Assembly (NCBI RefSeq): GCF_002834145.1
Contig: NZ_PHNT01000010.1
Location: 1-64,000 of the forward strand
DNA: 64,000 nucleotides
From: Roseovarius salinarum
GTDB lineage: Bacteria > Pseudomonadota > Alphaproteobacteria > Rhodobacterales > Rhodobacteraceae
Direction of reading: 5' to 3'
Shown here: piece by piece, positions 29,732-38,282 of the stretch
How the letters are laid out: each line of letters starts with the position of its first letter
Position numbering within the stretch: position 1 is the stretch's first letter
Translations under genes and position numbers: made by a program
Notes under the pieces: model-generated
What the model was told of the DNA's origin: nothing
The model's database searches: none
What the model saw: the letters and a program-made list of their open reading frames with translations, nothing else

Positions 29732-30904
29732 TCATACGGCGAGGTAGGCGACCGTGTCGCCGGCCGTGCGGGGCGGGTCGTGTGGCGGGCGGATCATCAG
29801 CGCGTTGGCGCCTGCGAGAACGGTCAGCAGGGCGCTGTCCTGCCGGTCGGCCGGCCTGATGGCATCCCCGTCAAGGGTCGCGCGCATGTAATGTTCGCGC
29901 GGGCCGTTCGCGCCGACGTCCACCGCCAGCCGCGCCGTGTGCCGCGGCGCCGGGGCCGCGCCGAGCCCCAGCATCTTGCGCAGCACCGGCACCAGGAAGA
30001 CGTGACCGCAGACGATGGCCGACACGGGATTGCCCGGCAGGCCGATCATCGCCGCGCCGCCCATGCGCCCGGCCATCAGCGGCTTGCCGGGACGCATGGC
30101 AACCTTGTAGAACGCGCGGTCCATCCCGAGCTCGGCGGCCACGGGCCCCACGAGGTCGTGGTCGCCCACCGACGCGCCGCCGATCGTGACCACCAGGTCG
30201 GCGCCCTCGGCCAACCCGAAGGCGGTGCGCAGGGCGGCCGGATCGTCGGCGGCGATGGGCAGGATGCGCGCCTCGGCGCCGTGCGCCTCCAGCAGCGCCT
30301 TCAGTCCGAAGGTGTTCGACGCGATGATCTGGTCGTCGCCGGGGTCGTCGCCGGGCATCACGAGTTCGTCGCCCGTGGAAATCAGTGCCACCTCGGGCTT
30401 GCGCGTCACGGCAACCCGGGGGAGGTTCATGGCCGCGAGCAATGCCACGTCGGCCGGTGTCAGAACGCGCGGGGCGGGCAGCCGAGCCCCGCGGGCGAAA
30501 TCCGCGCCTGCTGGACGGATGTGCGCGCCGGTCCCCGGCACCTCGTCGAGGGTGACCATGTCACCCGTGCGCGTCGCGTCCTCCTGGATCACGATGCGGT
30601 CGGCGCCCTCTGGCACGGGCGCGCCGGTGAAGATGCGGACCGCCGTACCGGGCCGCAGGCGCGGGTCGTGACGGTGGCCGGCCGCCGCCGTGCCCACGAC
30701 GGCCAGCCGCGCGCCGGGGCGCGCGTCGGCGGAGGTCACGGCATAACCGTCCATCGCGGAGGCCGCGAAAGGCGGCTGTGCCCGCGCCGCCACCGCCGCC
30801 TCGGCCAGCACGCGTCCGCCGGCACTGGCCAGCGGCACGGTTTCCGCCGGCAGCGGGCCGACCAGCGTGAAGAGTTGCGAAAGGGCCTCTTCGACCGTGA
30901 TCAT
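29732..30904 (-). CDS. moeA: Molybdopterin molybdenumtransferase MoeA
   Basis: 390 residues from ATG 30904, overlapping the moaC stop by 4 bp. Inserts molybdate into adenylylated molybdopterin. Seen: [11 protein letters not shown] near 47, [12 protein letters not shown], the GDELV block ([18 protein letters not shown]), [11 protein letters not shown] and GLPGNPVSA. Cytosolic. Part of a trpGDC-moaC-moeA run. Confidence 0.96.
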   Translation of the reverse strand: MITVEEALSQLFTLVGPLPAETVPLASAGGRVLAEAAVAARAQPPFAASAMDGYAVTSADARPGARLAVVGTAAAGHRHDPRLRPGTAVRIFTGAPVPEGADRIVIQEDATRTGDMVTLDEVPGTGAHIRPAGADFARGARLPAPRVLTPADVALLAAMNLPRVAVTRKPEVALISTGDELVMPGDDPGDDQIIASNTFGLKALLEAHGAEARILPIAADDPAALRTAFGLAEGADLVVTIGGASVGDHDLVGPVAAELGMDRAFYKVAMRPGKPLMAGRMGGAAMIGLPGNPVSAIVCGHVFLVPVLRKMLGLGAAPAPRHTARLAVDVGANGPREHYMRATLDGDAIRPADRQDSALLTVLAGANALMIRPPHDPPRTAGDTVAYLAV

Positions 30905-31377
30905 TCCGCCTCGTAACGGCCCGATTTTCCGCCCTCTTTCAGCTTCAGCCGGATGCCGCCGATTTCCATCGCGCGGTCCACCGCCTTTGCCATGTCGTAG
31001 ACGGTCAGCGCCGCGGTGCTGACCGCCGTGAGCGCCTCCATCTCCACGCCGGTGCGCCCCGTGGTCCGCACGGTGGCCTCGATGCGCAGGCCGGGCAGCG
31101 CGCGGTCGGGTGTCAGTTCGACGGCGACCTTGCTCAGCGACAGCGGGTGGCACAGCGGAACAAGATCGGCGGTCTTCTTGGCGCCCATGATGCCCGCCAG
31201 CCGGGCAACGCCGGTGACATCACCTTTCTCGGAACGGCCTTCCTCAATGATATCAAGGGTTTCCGGGGCCATCCTGATGTGTCCCTCGGCCACCGCGGTA
31301 CGCGCGGACTCTTCCTTGGCCGAAACGTCGACCATGTGCGCGCGGCCCTCGGCGTCGAAATGCGTCAGCCCGGCCAC
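30901..31377 (-). CDS. moaC: Cyclic pyranopterin monophosphate synthase MoaC
   Basis: 158 residues, GTG start 3 nt after the trpC stop. Second step of molybdenum cofactor synthesis. Signature [13 protein letters not shown] near 75 and [23 protein letters not shown] near 112; the conserved Asp and Lys of the active site are in [10 protein letters not shown]. Translationally coupled both to trpC and moeA. Confidence 0.96.
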   Translation of the reverse strand: MAGLTHFDAEGRAHMVDVSAKEESARTAVAEGHIRMAPETLDIIEEGRSEKGDVTGVARLAGIMGAKKTADLVPLCHPLSLSKVAVELTPDRALPGLRIEATVRTTGRTGVEMEALTAVSTAALTVYDMAKAVDRAMEIGGIRLKLKEGGKSGRYEAE

Positions 31378-31380
31378 CGG

Positions 31381-32196
31381 TCACATGCCCCCGGGCGTGA
31401 GCGGGTTGGCCAGCAGGTCACGGGTGGCCTGCGCCACGTCATCGGCGCGCATCAGCGTCTCGCCGATCAGGAAGCTCCGCGCGCCGTAGCGGGCCATCTC
31501 GGCCAGGTCGTCCGGCGTGGACAGCCCGCTTTCGCAGACGATCACGCGGTCGGCCGGCACCCGCTTCGCCAGTTGCCGCGTGGTATCAAGAGAGGTCTCG
31601 AAGGTGTTGAGATCGCGGTTGTTTATCCCGATCATGTGCGATTTCAGCTTCTCGGCGCGTTCCAGTTCGCGGGCGTCGTGCACCTCGACAAGCGCGTCCA
31701 TGCCCCATTGATGGGCCGCGTCCTCCAGCTCGGCGGCGAGGCTGTCGTCGACACTGGCCATGATGATAAGGATGCAGTCGGCCCCCAGCGCGCGCGCCTC
31801 GGCCACCTGGTAGGGGTCGTACATGAAGTCCTTGCGCAGCACCGGCAGGTCGCAGGCGTCGCGGGCCTGCGTCAGGAACTCGGGCGCGCCCCGGAAGCTT
31901 GGTCCGTCGGTCAAAACGCTCAGGCAGGCGGCGCCCCCCGCGGCATAGGCCCCGGCCAGCGCGGCGGGGTCGAAATCCTCGCGGATCAGGCCCTTCGACG
32001 GGCTGGCCTTCTTGATCTCGGCGATCAGGCCATAGCCCAGCTTGCTGGCCTGCAGCAGCGACTCGTCGAAGCCACGCACGGGGCCGGCGTCCCGCGCGCG
32101 TGCCTCCATGTCGGCCGGAGGCGTCTCGGCCTTGGCGGCCGCGATCTCGTCCAGCTTGTAGGCCTTGATCTTCTCGAGGATGCTCGGGGTGCTCAT
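31381..32196 (-). CDS. trpC: Indole-3-glycerol phosphate synthase
   Basis: 271 residues; a TIM-barrel enzyme that closes the indole ring in tryptophan synthesis. Seen: [18 protein letters not shown] near 60 (catalytic Lys), [41 protein letters not shown] and [10 protein letters not shown]. Overlaps the trpD stop by 4 bp. No TrpF fusion. Confidence 0.97.
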   Translation of the reverse strand: MSTPSILEKIKAYKLDEIAAAKAETPPADMEARARDAGPVRGFDESLLQASKLGYGLIAEIKKASPSKGLIREDFDPAALAGAYAAGGAACLSVLTDGPSFRGAPEFLTQARDACDLPVLRKDFMYDPYQVAEARALGADCILIIMASVDDSLAAELEDAAHQWGMDALVEVHDARELERAEKLKSHMIGINNRDLNTFETSLDTTRQLAKRVPADRVIVCESGLSTPDDLAEMARYGARSFLIGETLMRADDVAQATRDLLANPLTPGGM

Positions 32197-33215
32197 GCCG
32201 CCTCCGATGTGATACGCGCCAGCGCCTCGGCCTTGCCGCGCGCCGCGCCGGTGTCGATGCTTTCGGCGGCCATTTCCGCGCCCTCGCGCGGGTCGCCCGC
32301 GCGCCCCGCGACCACCAGCGCGGCGCCGGCGTTCAGGATCACCGCGTCGCGGTAGGCACTTCGTTCGCCGGCAAGAAGCTCCCGCAGCGCGCGGCCGTTC
32401 TGCTCCGGCGTGCCGCCGAGGATCTCTTCGAAGGGGTGGACGGGCAGCCCGAATTCATCCGGGTGGACCTCGCGATCGTGCACAAGGCCATCCTCCTCGA
32501 GCGCGGCGACGGTGCTGGGGCCGGTGATCGTCAACTCGTCGGTGCCGTCGCTGCCGTGCACCAGCCACGCCCGCTCAGACCCGAGCGCGCCCAGGGTTTC
32601 GGCCATGGGACGCAGCAGGTCGGGGGCGAAGGCGCCGGTCAGCTGGCGCTTGACCCCCGCCGGGTTGGTCAGCGGGCCGAGGATGTTGAAGATGGTGCGC
32701 GTGCCCAGCTCCTGCCGAACGGGGCCGACATGGGCCATCGCCGGGTGGTGCATGGGCGCCATCATGAAGGCGATGCCGACCTTTTCCAGCGCCTCCTCGA
32801 CGTGGCGGGCGCCGATCATCACGTTGATGCCCAGCTGCCCCAGCGCGTCCGCCGCGCCGGAACGGGAGCTGAGGTTGCGGTTGCCGTGCTTGGCCACCGG
32901 CACGCCGGCGCCCGCGACCACCAGCGCCGCCCCGGTCGAGATGTTCAGCGTGCCCTTGCCGTCGCCGCCGGTGCCCACGATGTCCATCGCGCCGGCAGGT
33001 GCGGTCACCGCGTGGCACTTGGCGCGCATCACCGCGGCCGCGGCGGCGTACTCGGCGACAGTCTCTCCGCGCGTGCGCAAGGCCATCAGGAATCCGCCGA
33101 CCTGTGCCGGTGTCGCCTCGCCCTCGAACAGGATCCGGAAGGCGGTCTCGGCCTCCTTGCGGTCGAGCGGGCCGTCGGCGGCGGCCCCGATCAGGGGTTT
33201 GAGCGCATCGCTCAT
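32193..33215 (-). CDS. trpD: Anthranilate phosphoribosyltransferase
   Basis: 340 residues. Joins anthranilate to PRPP. Seen: [36 protein letters not shown] (PRPP-binding Gly-rich loop and KHGNR) near 79-115 and LGPLTNPA near 180. Overlaps the trpG stop by 4 bp. Confidence 0.97.
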   Translation of the reverse strand: MSDALKPLIGAAADGPLDRKEAETAFRILFEGEATPAQVGGFLMALRTRGETVAEYAAAAAVMRAKCHAVTAPAGAMDIVGTGGDGKGTLNISTGAALVVAGAGVPVAKHGNRNLSSRSGAADALGQLGINVMIGARHVEEALEKVGIAFMMAPMHHPAMAHVGPVRQELGTRTIFNILGPLTNPAGVKRQLTGAFAPDLLRPMAETLGALGSERAWLVHGSDGTDELTITGPSTVAALEEDGLVHDREVHPDEFGLPVHPFEEILGGTPEQNGRALRELLAGERSAYRDAVILNAGAALVVAGRAGDPREGAEMAAESIDTGAARGKAEALARITSEAA

Positions 33216-33793
33216 GCGGGCACCTTGAGCGTGTCGAGGAAGTTCTTAAGCAGCGCGTGACCGTGCTGCGAGGCGATGGATTCGGGGTGGAACTGCACGC
33301 CGTGAACGGGCAGTTCCCGGTGCTGCAGGCCCATGATGGTGCCATCGTCGAGCGCGGCGGTGATCTTGAGGCTGTCGGGGAACCCCTCGCGCGCGACGAC
33401 CAGCGAATGATACCGCGTCGCCTCGAAGGGCGAGGGCAGGCCGGCGAACACCCCGTCTCCGGTGTGATCGATCCGGCCCATCTTGCCATGGACGATGTCG
33501 TGATGGCGCACGACCTTGCCGCCGAAGGCCTGGCCGATGGCCTGGTGGCCCAGGCAGACGCCCAGCAGCGGGATGCCCGCCTCGGCCGACGCCCGCACGA
33601 GGTCGAGGCAGATGCCCGCCTGGTCGGGGTCGCAAGGCCCCGGCGAGAGCAGGATGCCGGCCGGTCGCATGGCCATGGCCGCGGCGACATCGAGCGCGTC
33701 GTTGCGGCGCACGGTCACCTCGGTGCCCAGTTCGCCGACATAGTGCACGAGGTTGTAGGTGAAGCTGTCGTAGTTGTCGATCAGCAGCAGCAT
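33212..33793 (-). CDS. trpG: Anthranilate synthase component II (glutamine amidotransferase)
   Basis: 193 residues. Supplies ammonia to TrpE. Class I amidotransferase triad: Cys80 in [10 protein letters not shown], His and Glu in [10 protein letters not shown] near 171-173. Heads the trpGDC-moaC-moeA operon. Its partner trpE lies about 3 kb away on the same strand, separated by a rhodanese gene, a pseudouridine synthase gene and an opposing gene. Confidence 0.97.
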   Translation of the reverse strand: MLLLIDNYDSFTYNLVHYVGELGTEVTVRRNDALDVAAAMAMRPAGILLSPGPCDPDQAGICLDLVRASAEAGIPLLGVCLGHQAIGQAFGGKVVRHHDIVHGKMGRIDHTGDGVFAGLPSPFEATRYHSLVVAREGFPDSLKITAALDDGTIMGLQHRELPVHGVQFHPESIASQHGHALLKNFLDTLKVPA

Positions 33794-33919
33794 GCCGCCT
33801 GTCCTTGCGCTTCGGGGGCTGGAGGCCCGGTGGGGGGTCGCGGTATACTTGTTCAGGCTTGCACGGCACCGTCAAGGGGCGCATAGCTGAGAAAACGGGC
33901 AAATCAGGAGGCCGAGGCA

Positions 33920-35350
33920 GTGGCACGCGGGTTCATAGGCGGGATCGTCACGGGGGTGCTGGTTGCAGGGATCGCGGGCGGGACCGCGTCACTTCTGACC
34001 GAGATTCCGCAGACCGCGTCACCCGAGGCAGGGGTGCCCGAGGTGCCGGCGGGCTCGGAATTCGACCGCCCGCGCGATGACGAGGCGGCGGATTTGCCGA
34101 CGCCCGAGGACGCCCCGGAGCCGGGACAGGCGCCGGCGGTGGCCCCGCCCGAGCCCGACGACCTCGCCGCGCTCGAAGGGGCCGACACCGACCCCGCAGC
34201 GCGGCCCGAGACCGCCGAGCCCGAGGCCGAGATGGCCCCGGCCACCGGTGGAGAGGCCGAGTCGGGCGTCGCCGTCGAAGGCGAAAGCCCGGTGCTGCCC
34301 AGTCCGCAGGCCGCCGCTCCCGAGGTCCCCGAGGAGGAGGGCGAACTGTCGATCTCCACCGACCCGGCGCAGCCGCCGATGCCCGACGAGACCGGCGAGC
34401 CATCCGCATTCCCCGACCGCGGCACCGGGGACGCCGGCCAGGAGGCGGACGCCACGCCGCCGGAACGCGATGCCGAGGGTCAGCCGGATGACACGGGCGA
34501 CGAGGCGGCCGCGGCCCAACGGGACACGGCGCCGGACGCCGCCGCGCCGGAGGTGGAAACCGAGGCGCCGAGCGGCACCATCGGCGATCTGGCCGCCGAC
34601 GTCGAAACCGACCGCCTGCCGTCGGTCACCGACGACGACGCGGTGGTCGACCCGGCCGAGGACACGAAGGACGCGGGCGCGCTGACCCGGCATGCCGCCG
34701 ACTTCTCGAACCCTGCCGGCAAACCCTTGATGTCCATCGTGCTGATCGATGACGGCGACAGCCCGATCGGCCTGGAGGCGCTGGAAAGCTTCCCCTACGC
34801 GGTGAGCTTCGCGCTCGACCCGACGGACGAGGGCGCGCAACAGGCAATGCGGCGCTATCGTGACGCGGGGTTCGAGGTGCTGGCACTGGCCGACCTGCCG
34901 CAGGGCGCCTCGGCCCGCGACGTCGAGGTGGCGATGCAGAGCCTGCTGTCGGACCTGCCCGAGGCGGTGGCGGTGATGGAGGGCACCGGCACCGGGCTGG
35001 ACGTGTCGCAGGCCGCGCGCAAGCAGCTGGCCCCGATCCTGCGCGAGACGGGCCACGGTCTCGTGATGTTCCCGGAGGGGCTCGATACCGCGGCCAAGCT
35101 GATCGCGCGTGACGGCGTGCCCACCGCCACGGTGTTCCGCGATTTCGACTCCAAGGGGCAGGAGGCCGACGTGATCCGCCGGTTCCTCGACCAGGCGGCA
35201 TTCAAGGCGCGGCAGGAGAACGGCGTCATCATGGTCGGGCGGCTGCGCGCCGAAACCGTGAGCGCGCTGCTGCTGTGGGGGTTGCAGGACCGCGCCAGCC
35301 AGGTGGCGCTGGCGCCGATCTCGGCGGTGCTGCGCGCCCGGGCGGAGTAG
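33920..35350 (+). CDS. Divergent polysaccharide deacetylase (YibQ-like) with long acidic linker
   Basis: 476 residues, GTG start with AGGAGG. An N-terminal membrane anchor (about 5-27, GGIVTGVLVAGIAGGTASLL) is followed by some 225 residues of low-complexity Glu/Asp/Pro/Ala sequence, surely disordered. The C-terminal 215 residues (from PLMSIVLIDDGD near 258) form the divergent polysaccharide-deacetylase domain of the YibQ family. The usual metal-binding motifs of active deacetylases are not evident. The linker would let the domain reach across the periplasm. Divergent from trpG. Confidence 0.85.
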   Translation: MARGFIGGIVTGVLVAGIAGGTASLLTEIPQTASPEAGVPEVPAGSEFDRPRDDEAADLPTPEDAPEPGQAPAVAPPEPDDLAALEGADTDPAARPETAEPEAEMAPATGGEAESGVAVEGESPVLPSPQAAAPEVPEEEGELSISTDPAQPPMPDETGEPSAFPDRGTGDAGQEADATPPERDAEGQPDDTGDEAAAAQRDTAPDAAAPEVETEAPSGTIGDLAADVETDRLPSVTDDDAVVDPAEDTKDAGALTRHAADFSNPAGKPLMSIVLIDDGDSPIGLEALESFPYAVSFALDPTDEGAQQAMRRYRDAGFEVLALADLPQGASARDVEVAMQSLLSDLPEAVAVMEGTGTGLDVSQAARKQLAPILRETGHGLVMFPEGLDTAAKLIARDGVPTATVFRDFDSKGQEADVIRRFLDQAAFKARQENGVIMVGRLRAETVSALLLWGLQDRASQVALAPISAVLRARAE

Positions 35351-35395
35351 GGCGCGCGGCGCCGCGCACGCCCCGGCCCGGCGGCGGCGCCGGGA

Positions 35396-35430
35396 TGCCT
35401 CCGGCGGGAGTATTTCGGGCAAGATGAAGC
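35396..35430 (-). repeat. 35-nt repeat, copy 2 (convergent junction)
   Basis: Exact reverse complement of 23917-23951. It sits between the 3' ends of the YibQ-like and rluE-like genes, the same convergent setting as copy 1. Confidence 0.85.
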
Positions 35431-35460
35431 GGCGGGGTGCACGCGGGTGGCCGCCGCGGC

Positions 35461-36006
35461 TCAGGCCTCGCGCCAGTCGCCCGGCGCCAGCCCGTCGAGC
35501 GTCCATTTGCCCACGCGCCAGCGGATCAGCCGCAGGGTGGGGTGGCCCACATGGGCGGTCATGCGGCGGACCTGCCGGTTGCGCCCCTCGGTGATGGTGA
35601 TTTCCAGCCAGCGGTCGGGCACCGACTTGCGAAAGCGCACGGGCGGGTCGCGGTCCCAGACATCGGGCGCGGCGGTCGCCTGCACGCCAGCGGGGCGCGT
35701 GGGGCCGTCCTTCAGCGTGATCCCGCGCCGCAGCGCGTCGAGCGCGCGGTCGCTTGGGATGCCTTCCACCTGCACGAGGTAGGTCTTTTCGGTCTTGTGG
35801 CGGGGGTTGGCAAGGCGGGCCTGCAGCTTGCCGTCGTCGGTCAGAAGCAGCAGGCCCTCGCTGTCGCGGTCGAGCCGCCCGGCGGGGTAGACGCCGGGCA
35901 CGGCGATGTAGTCCGACAACGTGGCCCGCGGGGGACCGGCGGTGCCGCGGTCGGTGAACTGCGACAGCACGCCGTGCGGCTTGTTGAACAGGATGAGCCG
36001 GGCCAT
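35461..36006 (-). CDS. Pseudouridine synthase, RsuA/RluE type
   Basis: 181 residues from the ATG at 36006 ([17 protein letters not shown]), chosen over an upstream in-frame codon. The catalytic Asp is in [17 protein letters not shown] near 46, and the C-terminal RNA-binding block is [23 protein letters not shown]. Lacks the S4 domain of RsuA, which fits RluE, the enzyme for 23S rRNA position 2457 in E. coli. Site not provable from sequence. Same strand as, and 39 nt downstream of, the rhodanese gene. Confidence 0.9.
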   Translation of the reverse strand: MARLILFNKPHGVLSQFTDRGTAGPPRATLSDYIAVPGVYPAGRLDRDSEGLLLLTDDGKLQARLANPRHKTEKTYLVQVEGIPSDRALDALRRGITLKDGPTRPAGVQATAAPDVWDRDPPVRFRKSVPDRWLEITITEGRNRQVRRMTAHVGHPTLRLIRWRVGKWTLDGLAPGDWREA

Positions 36007-36045
36007 GATCCCCTGATGGACGAGCCACGCCCCGGCTTGCAAGCC

Positions 36046-36663
36046 TTACTGCACCGCGGCCGGCCAGAACCCTTCGCGGACCTTGTAGGTCCATTCGCCG
36101 CCCACGTTCTTCCAGCCGTTGACGGTGCGCTTGCCCGCGTCGCTCTTGTCGCCCTCGAAGCCGTCCACGACCGTGTAGGCCGGCGTCTCGACACCGGCCT
36201 CGGCCAGTGCGTCGACGGCACGCGCGCTGCGCCCGCCCGAGCGGCAGATGATCAGCAGCGCCGCCGGATCATGGTCGTCGATGAAGGCCTTCATGCCGGC
36301 CATGAAGTTCGGGTTGGCCTTCATCTTGTAGCGGCCCTTCTTGGCGTTGAACGGGTATTCGGGGTCGATCATCTTGAAGGGAATGTTGACGTCGGCTGCC
36401 GTGGGGTAGCCCACCAGCATGGTTTCCGCCGGGCTGCGCACATCCACCAGCGCGACGTCCTCGCGCTCGTCCAGAAGGGCGATTGATTCGGCGGCGGTGA
36501 TGTAGCGGCCGGGCTTGTTGACCTTTTTCTCGGCCAGCTCGGATTCGACGACCGAGGTCTCGATCGCCATGCCGTGGCTTCCGGCGTGGCCCGGGACGGG
36601 CAGGGTGACGGCCAGCCCCAGCGCAAGGGCCGGTGCGGCGAAAAGACGGGTGAGAGATGTCAT
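36046..36663 (-). CDS. Periplasmic rhodanese-domain protein
   Basis: 205 residues, AAGGAGG before the ATG. Signal peptide at 1-27 (ends GHAGSHG). Single rhodanese domain with the persulfide-forming Cys140 in LLIICRSGGRSARA, preceded by VALVDVRSPAETMLVGYP. Handles sulfane sulfur outside the cytoplasm; physiological donor unknown. An FNR-type box (36735-36748) lies 72 nt before the start, suggesting induction at low oxygen. Confidence 0.9.
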   Translation of the reverse strand: MTSLTRLFAAPALALGLAVTLPVPGHAGSHGMAIETSVVESELAEKKVNKPGRYITAAESIALLDEREDVALVDVRSPAETMLVGYPTAADVNIPFKMIDPEYPFNAKKGRYKMKANPNFMAGMKAFIDDHDPAALLIICRSGGRSARAVDALAEAGVETPAYTVVDGFEGDKSDAGKRTVNGWKNVGGEWTYKVREGFWPAAVQ

Positions 36664-36734
36664 CGGGGGCCTCCTTCGGCAGATATTCCGTGGTCAGAAT
36701 GTGTTCTGCCTAAAGGTTGGCACGCGGGGCATCA

Positions 36735-36748
36735 TTGACCTGCATCAA
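36735..36748 (-). promoter_or_regulatory. FNR/Dnr-type box upstream of the rhodanese gene
   Basis: TTGAC-CTGC-ATCAA, matching the FNR-family TTGAY-N4-RTCAA consensus in both arms. Its centre is about 78 nt before the ATG at 36663, and a TTTAGG hexamer (36714-36709 on the minus strand) falls where a class II -10 would be. FnrL is the usual reader of such sites in Rhodobacteraceae. Confidence 0.7.
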
Positions 36749-36755
36749 ACGGCGG

Positions 36756-38270
36756 TCATCCGTTGCCGTCCTCGGTGAACCGCGCGGCGTCGGCGGCGGC
36801 CCGGCGGATGGCGTTGGATTTGTGCACCGTCTCCTGGTACTCGGCCTCGGGATCGCTGTCGTGGACGACACCGCCGCCCGCCTGGATGTAGAGCGTGCCG
36901 TCCTTCACCACCGCGGTGCGCAGCGCGATACAGACATCCATGTCGCCGCCCGAGCTGAAATAGCCCACGCCGCCGCCGTAGACGCCGCGCTTTTCCGGCT
37001 CCAGCTCGTCGATGATCTCCATCGCGCGCACCTTCGGCGCGCCCGAGACCGTGCCGGCGGGCAGCCCCGCCAGCAGGGCCGACAGCGCGTCCTCGCCCGC
37101 GGCCAGTTCGCCCACCACGTTCGAGACGATGTGCATGACGTGGCTGTAGCGCTCGATCACGAATTCCTCGGTCGGGCGAACGGTGCCCACGCGCGCCACG
37201 CGGCCCACGTCGTTGCGGCCCAGATCGAGCAGCATCAGGTGCTCGGCACGTTCCTTGGTGTCGGCCAGCAACTCGGCCTCGAGCGCGCGGTCTTCCTCGG
37301 GCGTCTTGCCGCGGGGACGGGTGCCCGCGATGGGGCGGATGGTCACCTGCCCGTCCATCACCCGCACGAGGATCTCGGGGCTGGCGCCGACGACCTGGAA
37401 CGCCCCGAAATTGAAATAGAACATGAAGGGAGAGGGATTGGTGCGCCGCAGGCTGCGGTAGAGCGCGAAGGGCGGCTGCACGAAGGGCTGCGCCCAGCGC
37501 TGGCTGGGCACCACCTGGAAGATGTCGCCGGCGCGGATGTAGTCGCGCGCGCGCGCCACCGCCTGCTTGTAGCCGTCGTGCGTGAAGTTCGAGGTGGGCG
37601 CGACGTCGTCGCCCGCGGCCACGGCCATCTCGCGGCTGGCGCGCGGCAGGGCGCGGTCGAGGTCGCGCACCGCGTCCATCACCCGCTCGGCCGCCTGTGC
37701 GTAGGCCGCGCGCGCGGACATCGCCCCGCCCGCCCAGGCGGGGGCCACGACGATCACCTCGCCCTTGACGCCGTCGAGCACCGCGACGACCGAAGGGCGC
37801 ATCATCACCGCGTCGGGCAGGCCCAGCGGGTCGGGGTTGACGTCGGGCAGATGCTCGACCAGGCGGATCATGTCGTAGCCCAGGTAGCCGAACAGCCCCG
37901 CGCTGGCCGCGGGCAGGTCCCCGGGCAGCTCGATCCGGCTTTCGGCGATCAACTCGCGCAGGGTGTCCAACGGGGCGCCGGGCAGGTCCTCGAAGCTGTC
38001 GGGGTCGAACCGCGCCTGCCTGTTGATGCGGCTCGTCTTGCCGTGGCACAGCCAGATCACGTCGGGCTTCATCCCGATGATCGAATACCGCCCGCGCACC
38101 TCGCCGCCGGTGACCGATTCCAGGACGAAGGAATCGCGGGATGCCCCGGCGAGCTTGAGCATGAGCGAAACCGGCGTGTCCAGGTCGGCGGCCAGCCGGG
38201 TGAAGACAACCTGGTTGTGCCCCGCCTCGAAAGCGCGCGCGAAATCGTCGAACCCTGGTGTCAGCTCCAC
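36756..38270 (-). CDS. trpE: Anthranilate synthase component I
   Basis: 504 residues. Converts chorismate to anthranilate with TrpG. Chorismate-binding C-terminal half: RTNPSPFMFYFNF near 305, IRPIAGTRPRGKTPEEDRALEAELLADTKERAEHLMLLDLGRNDVGRV, then GTVSGAPKVRAMEIIDELEP. The N-terminal regulatory part contains an LLKLAG-like LMLKLAG near 38 that takes part in tryptophan feedback. Follows the PpiD-like gene by 12 nt, so no separate leader attenuator is expected. Confidence 0.97.
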   Translation of the reverse strand: MELTPGFDDFARAFEAGHNQVVFTRLAADLDTPVSLMLKLAGASRDSFVLESVTGGEVRGRYSIIGMKPDVIWLCHGKTSRINRQARFDPDSFEDLPGAPLDTLRELIAESRIELPGDLPAASAGLFGYLGYDMIRLVEHLPDVNPDPLGLPDAVMMRPSVVAVLDGVKGEVIVVAPAWAGGAMSARAAYAQAAERVMDAVRDLDRALPRASREMAVAAGDDVAPTSNFTHDGYKQAVARARDYIRAGDIFQVVPSQRWAQPFVQPPFALYRSLRRTNPSPFMFYFNFGAFQVVGASPEILVRVMDGQVTIRPIAGTRPRGKTPEEDRALEAELLADTKERAEHLMLLDLGRNDVGRVARVGTVRPTEEFVIERYSHVMHIVSNVVGELAAGEDALSALLAGLPAGTVSGAPKVRAMEIIDELEPEKRGVYGGGVGYFSSGGDMDVCIALRTAVVKDGTLYIQAGGGVVHDSDPEAEYQETVHKSNAIRRAAADAARFTEDGNG

Positions 38271-38282
38271 CCGCCTGATCCC

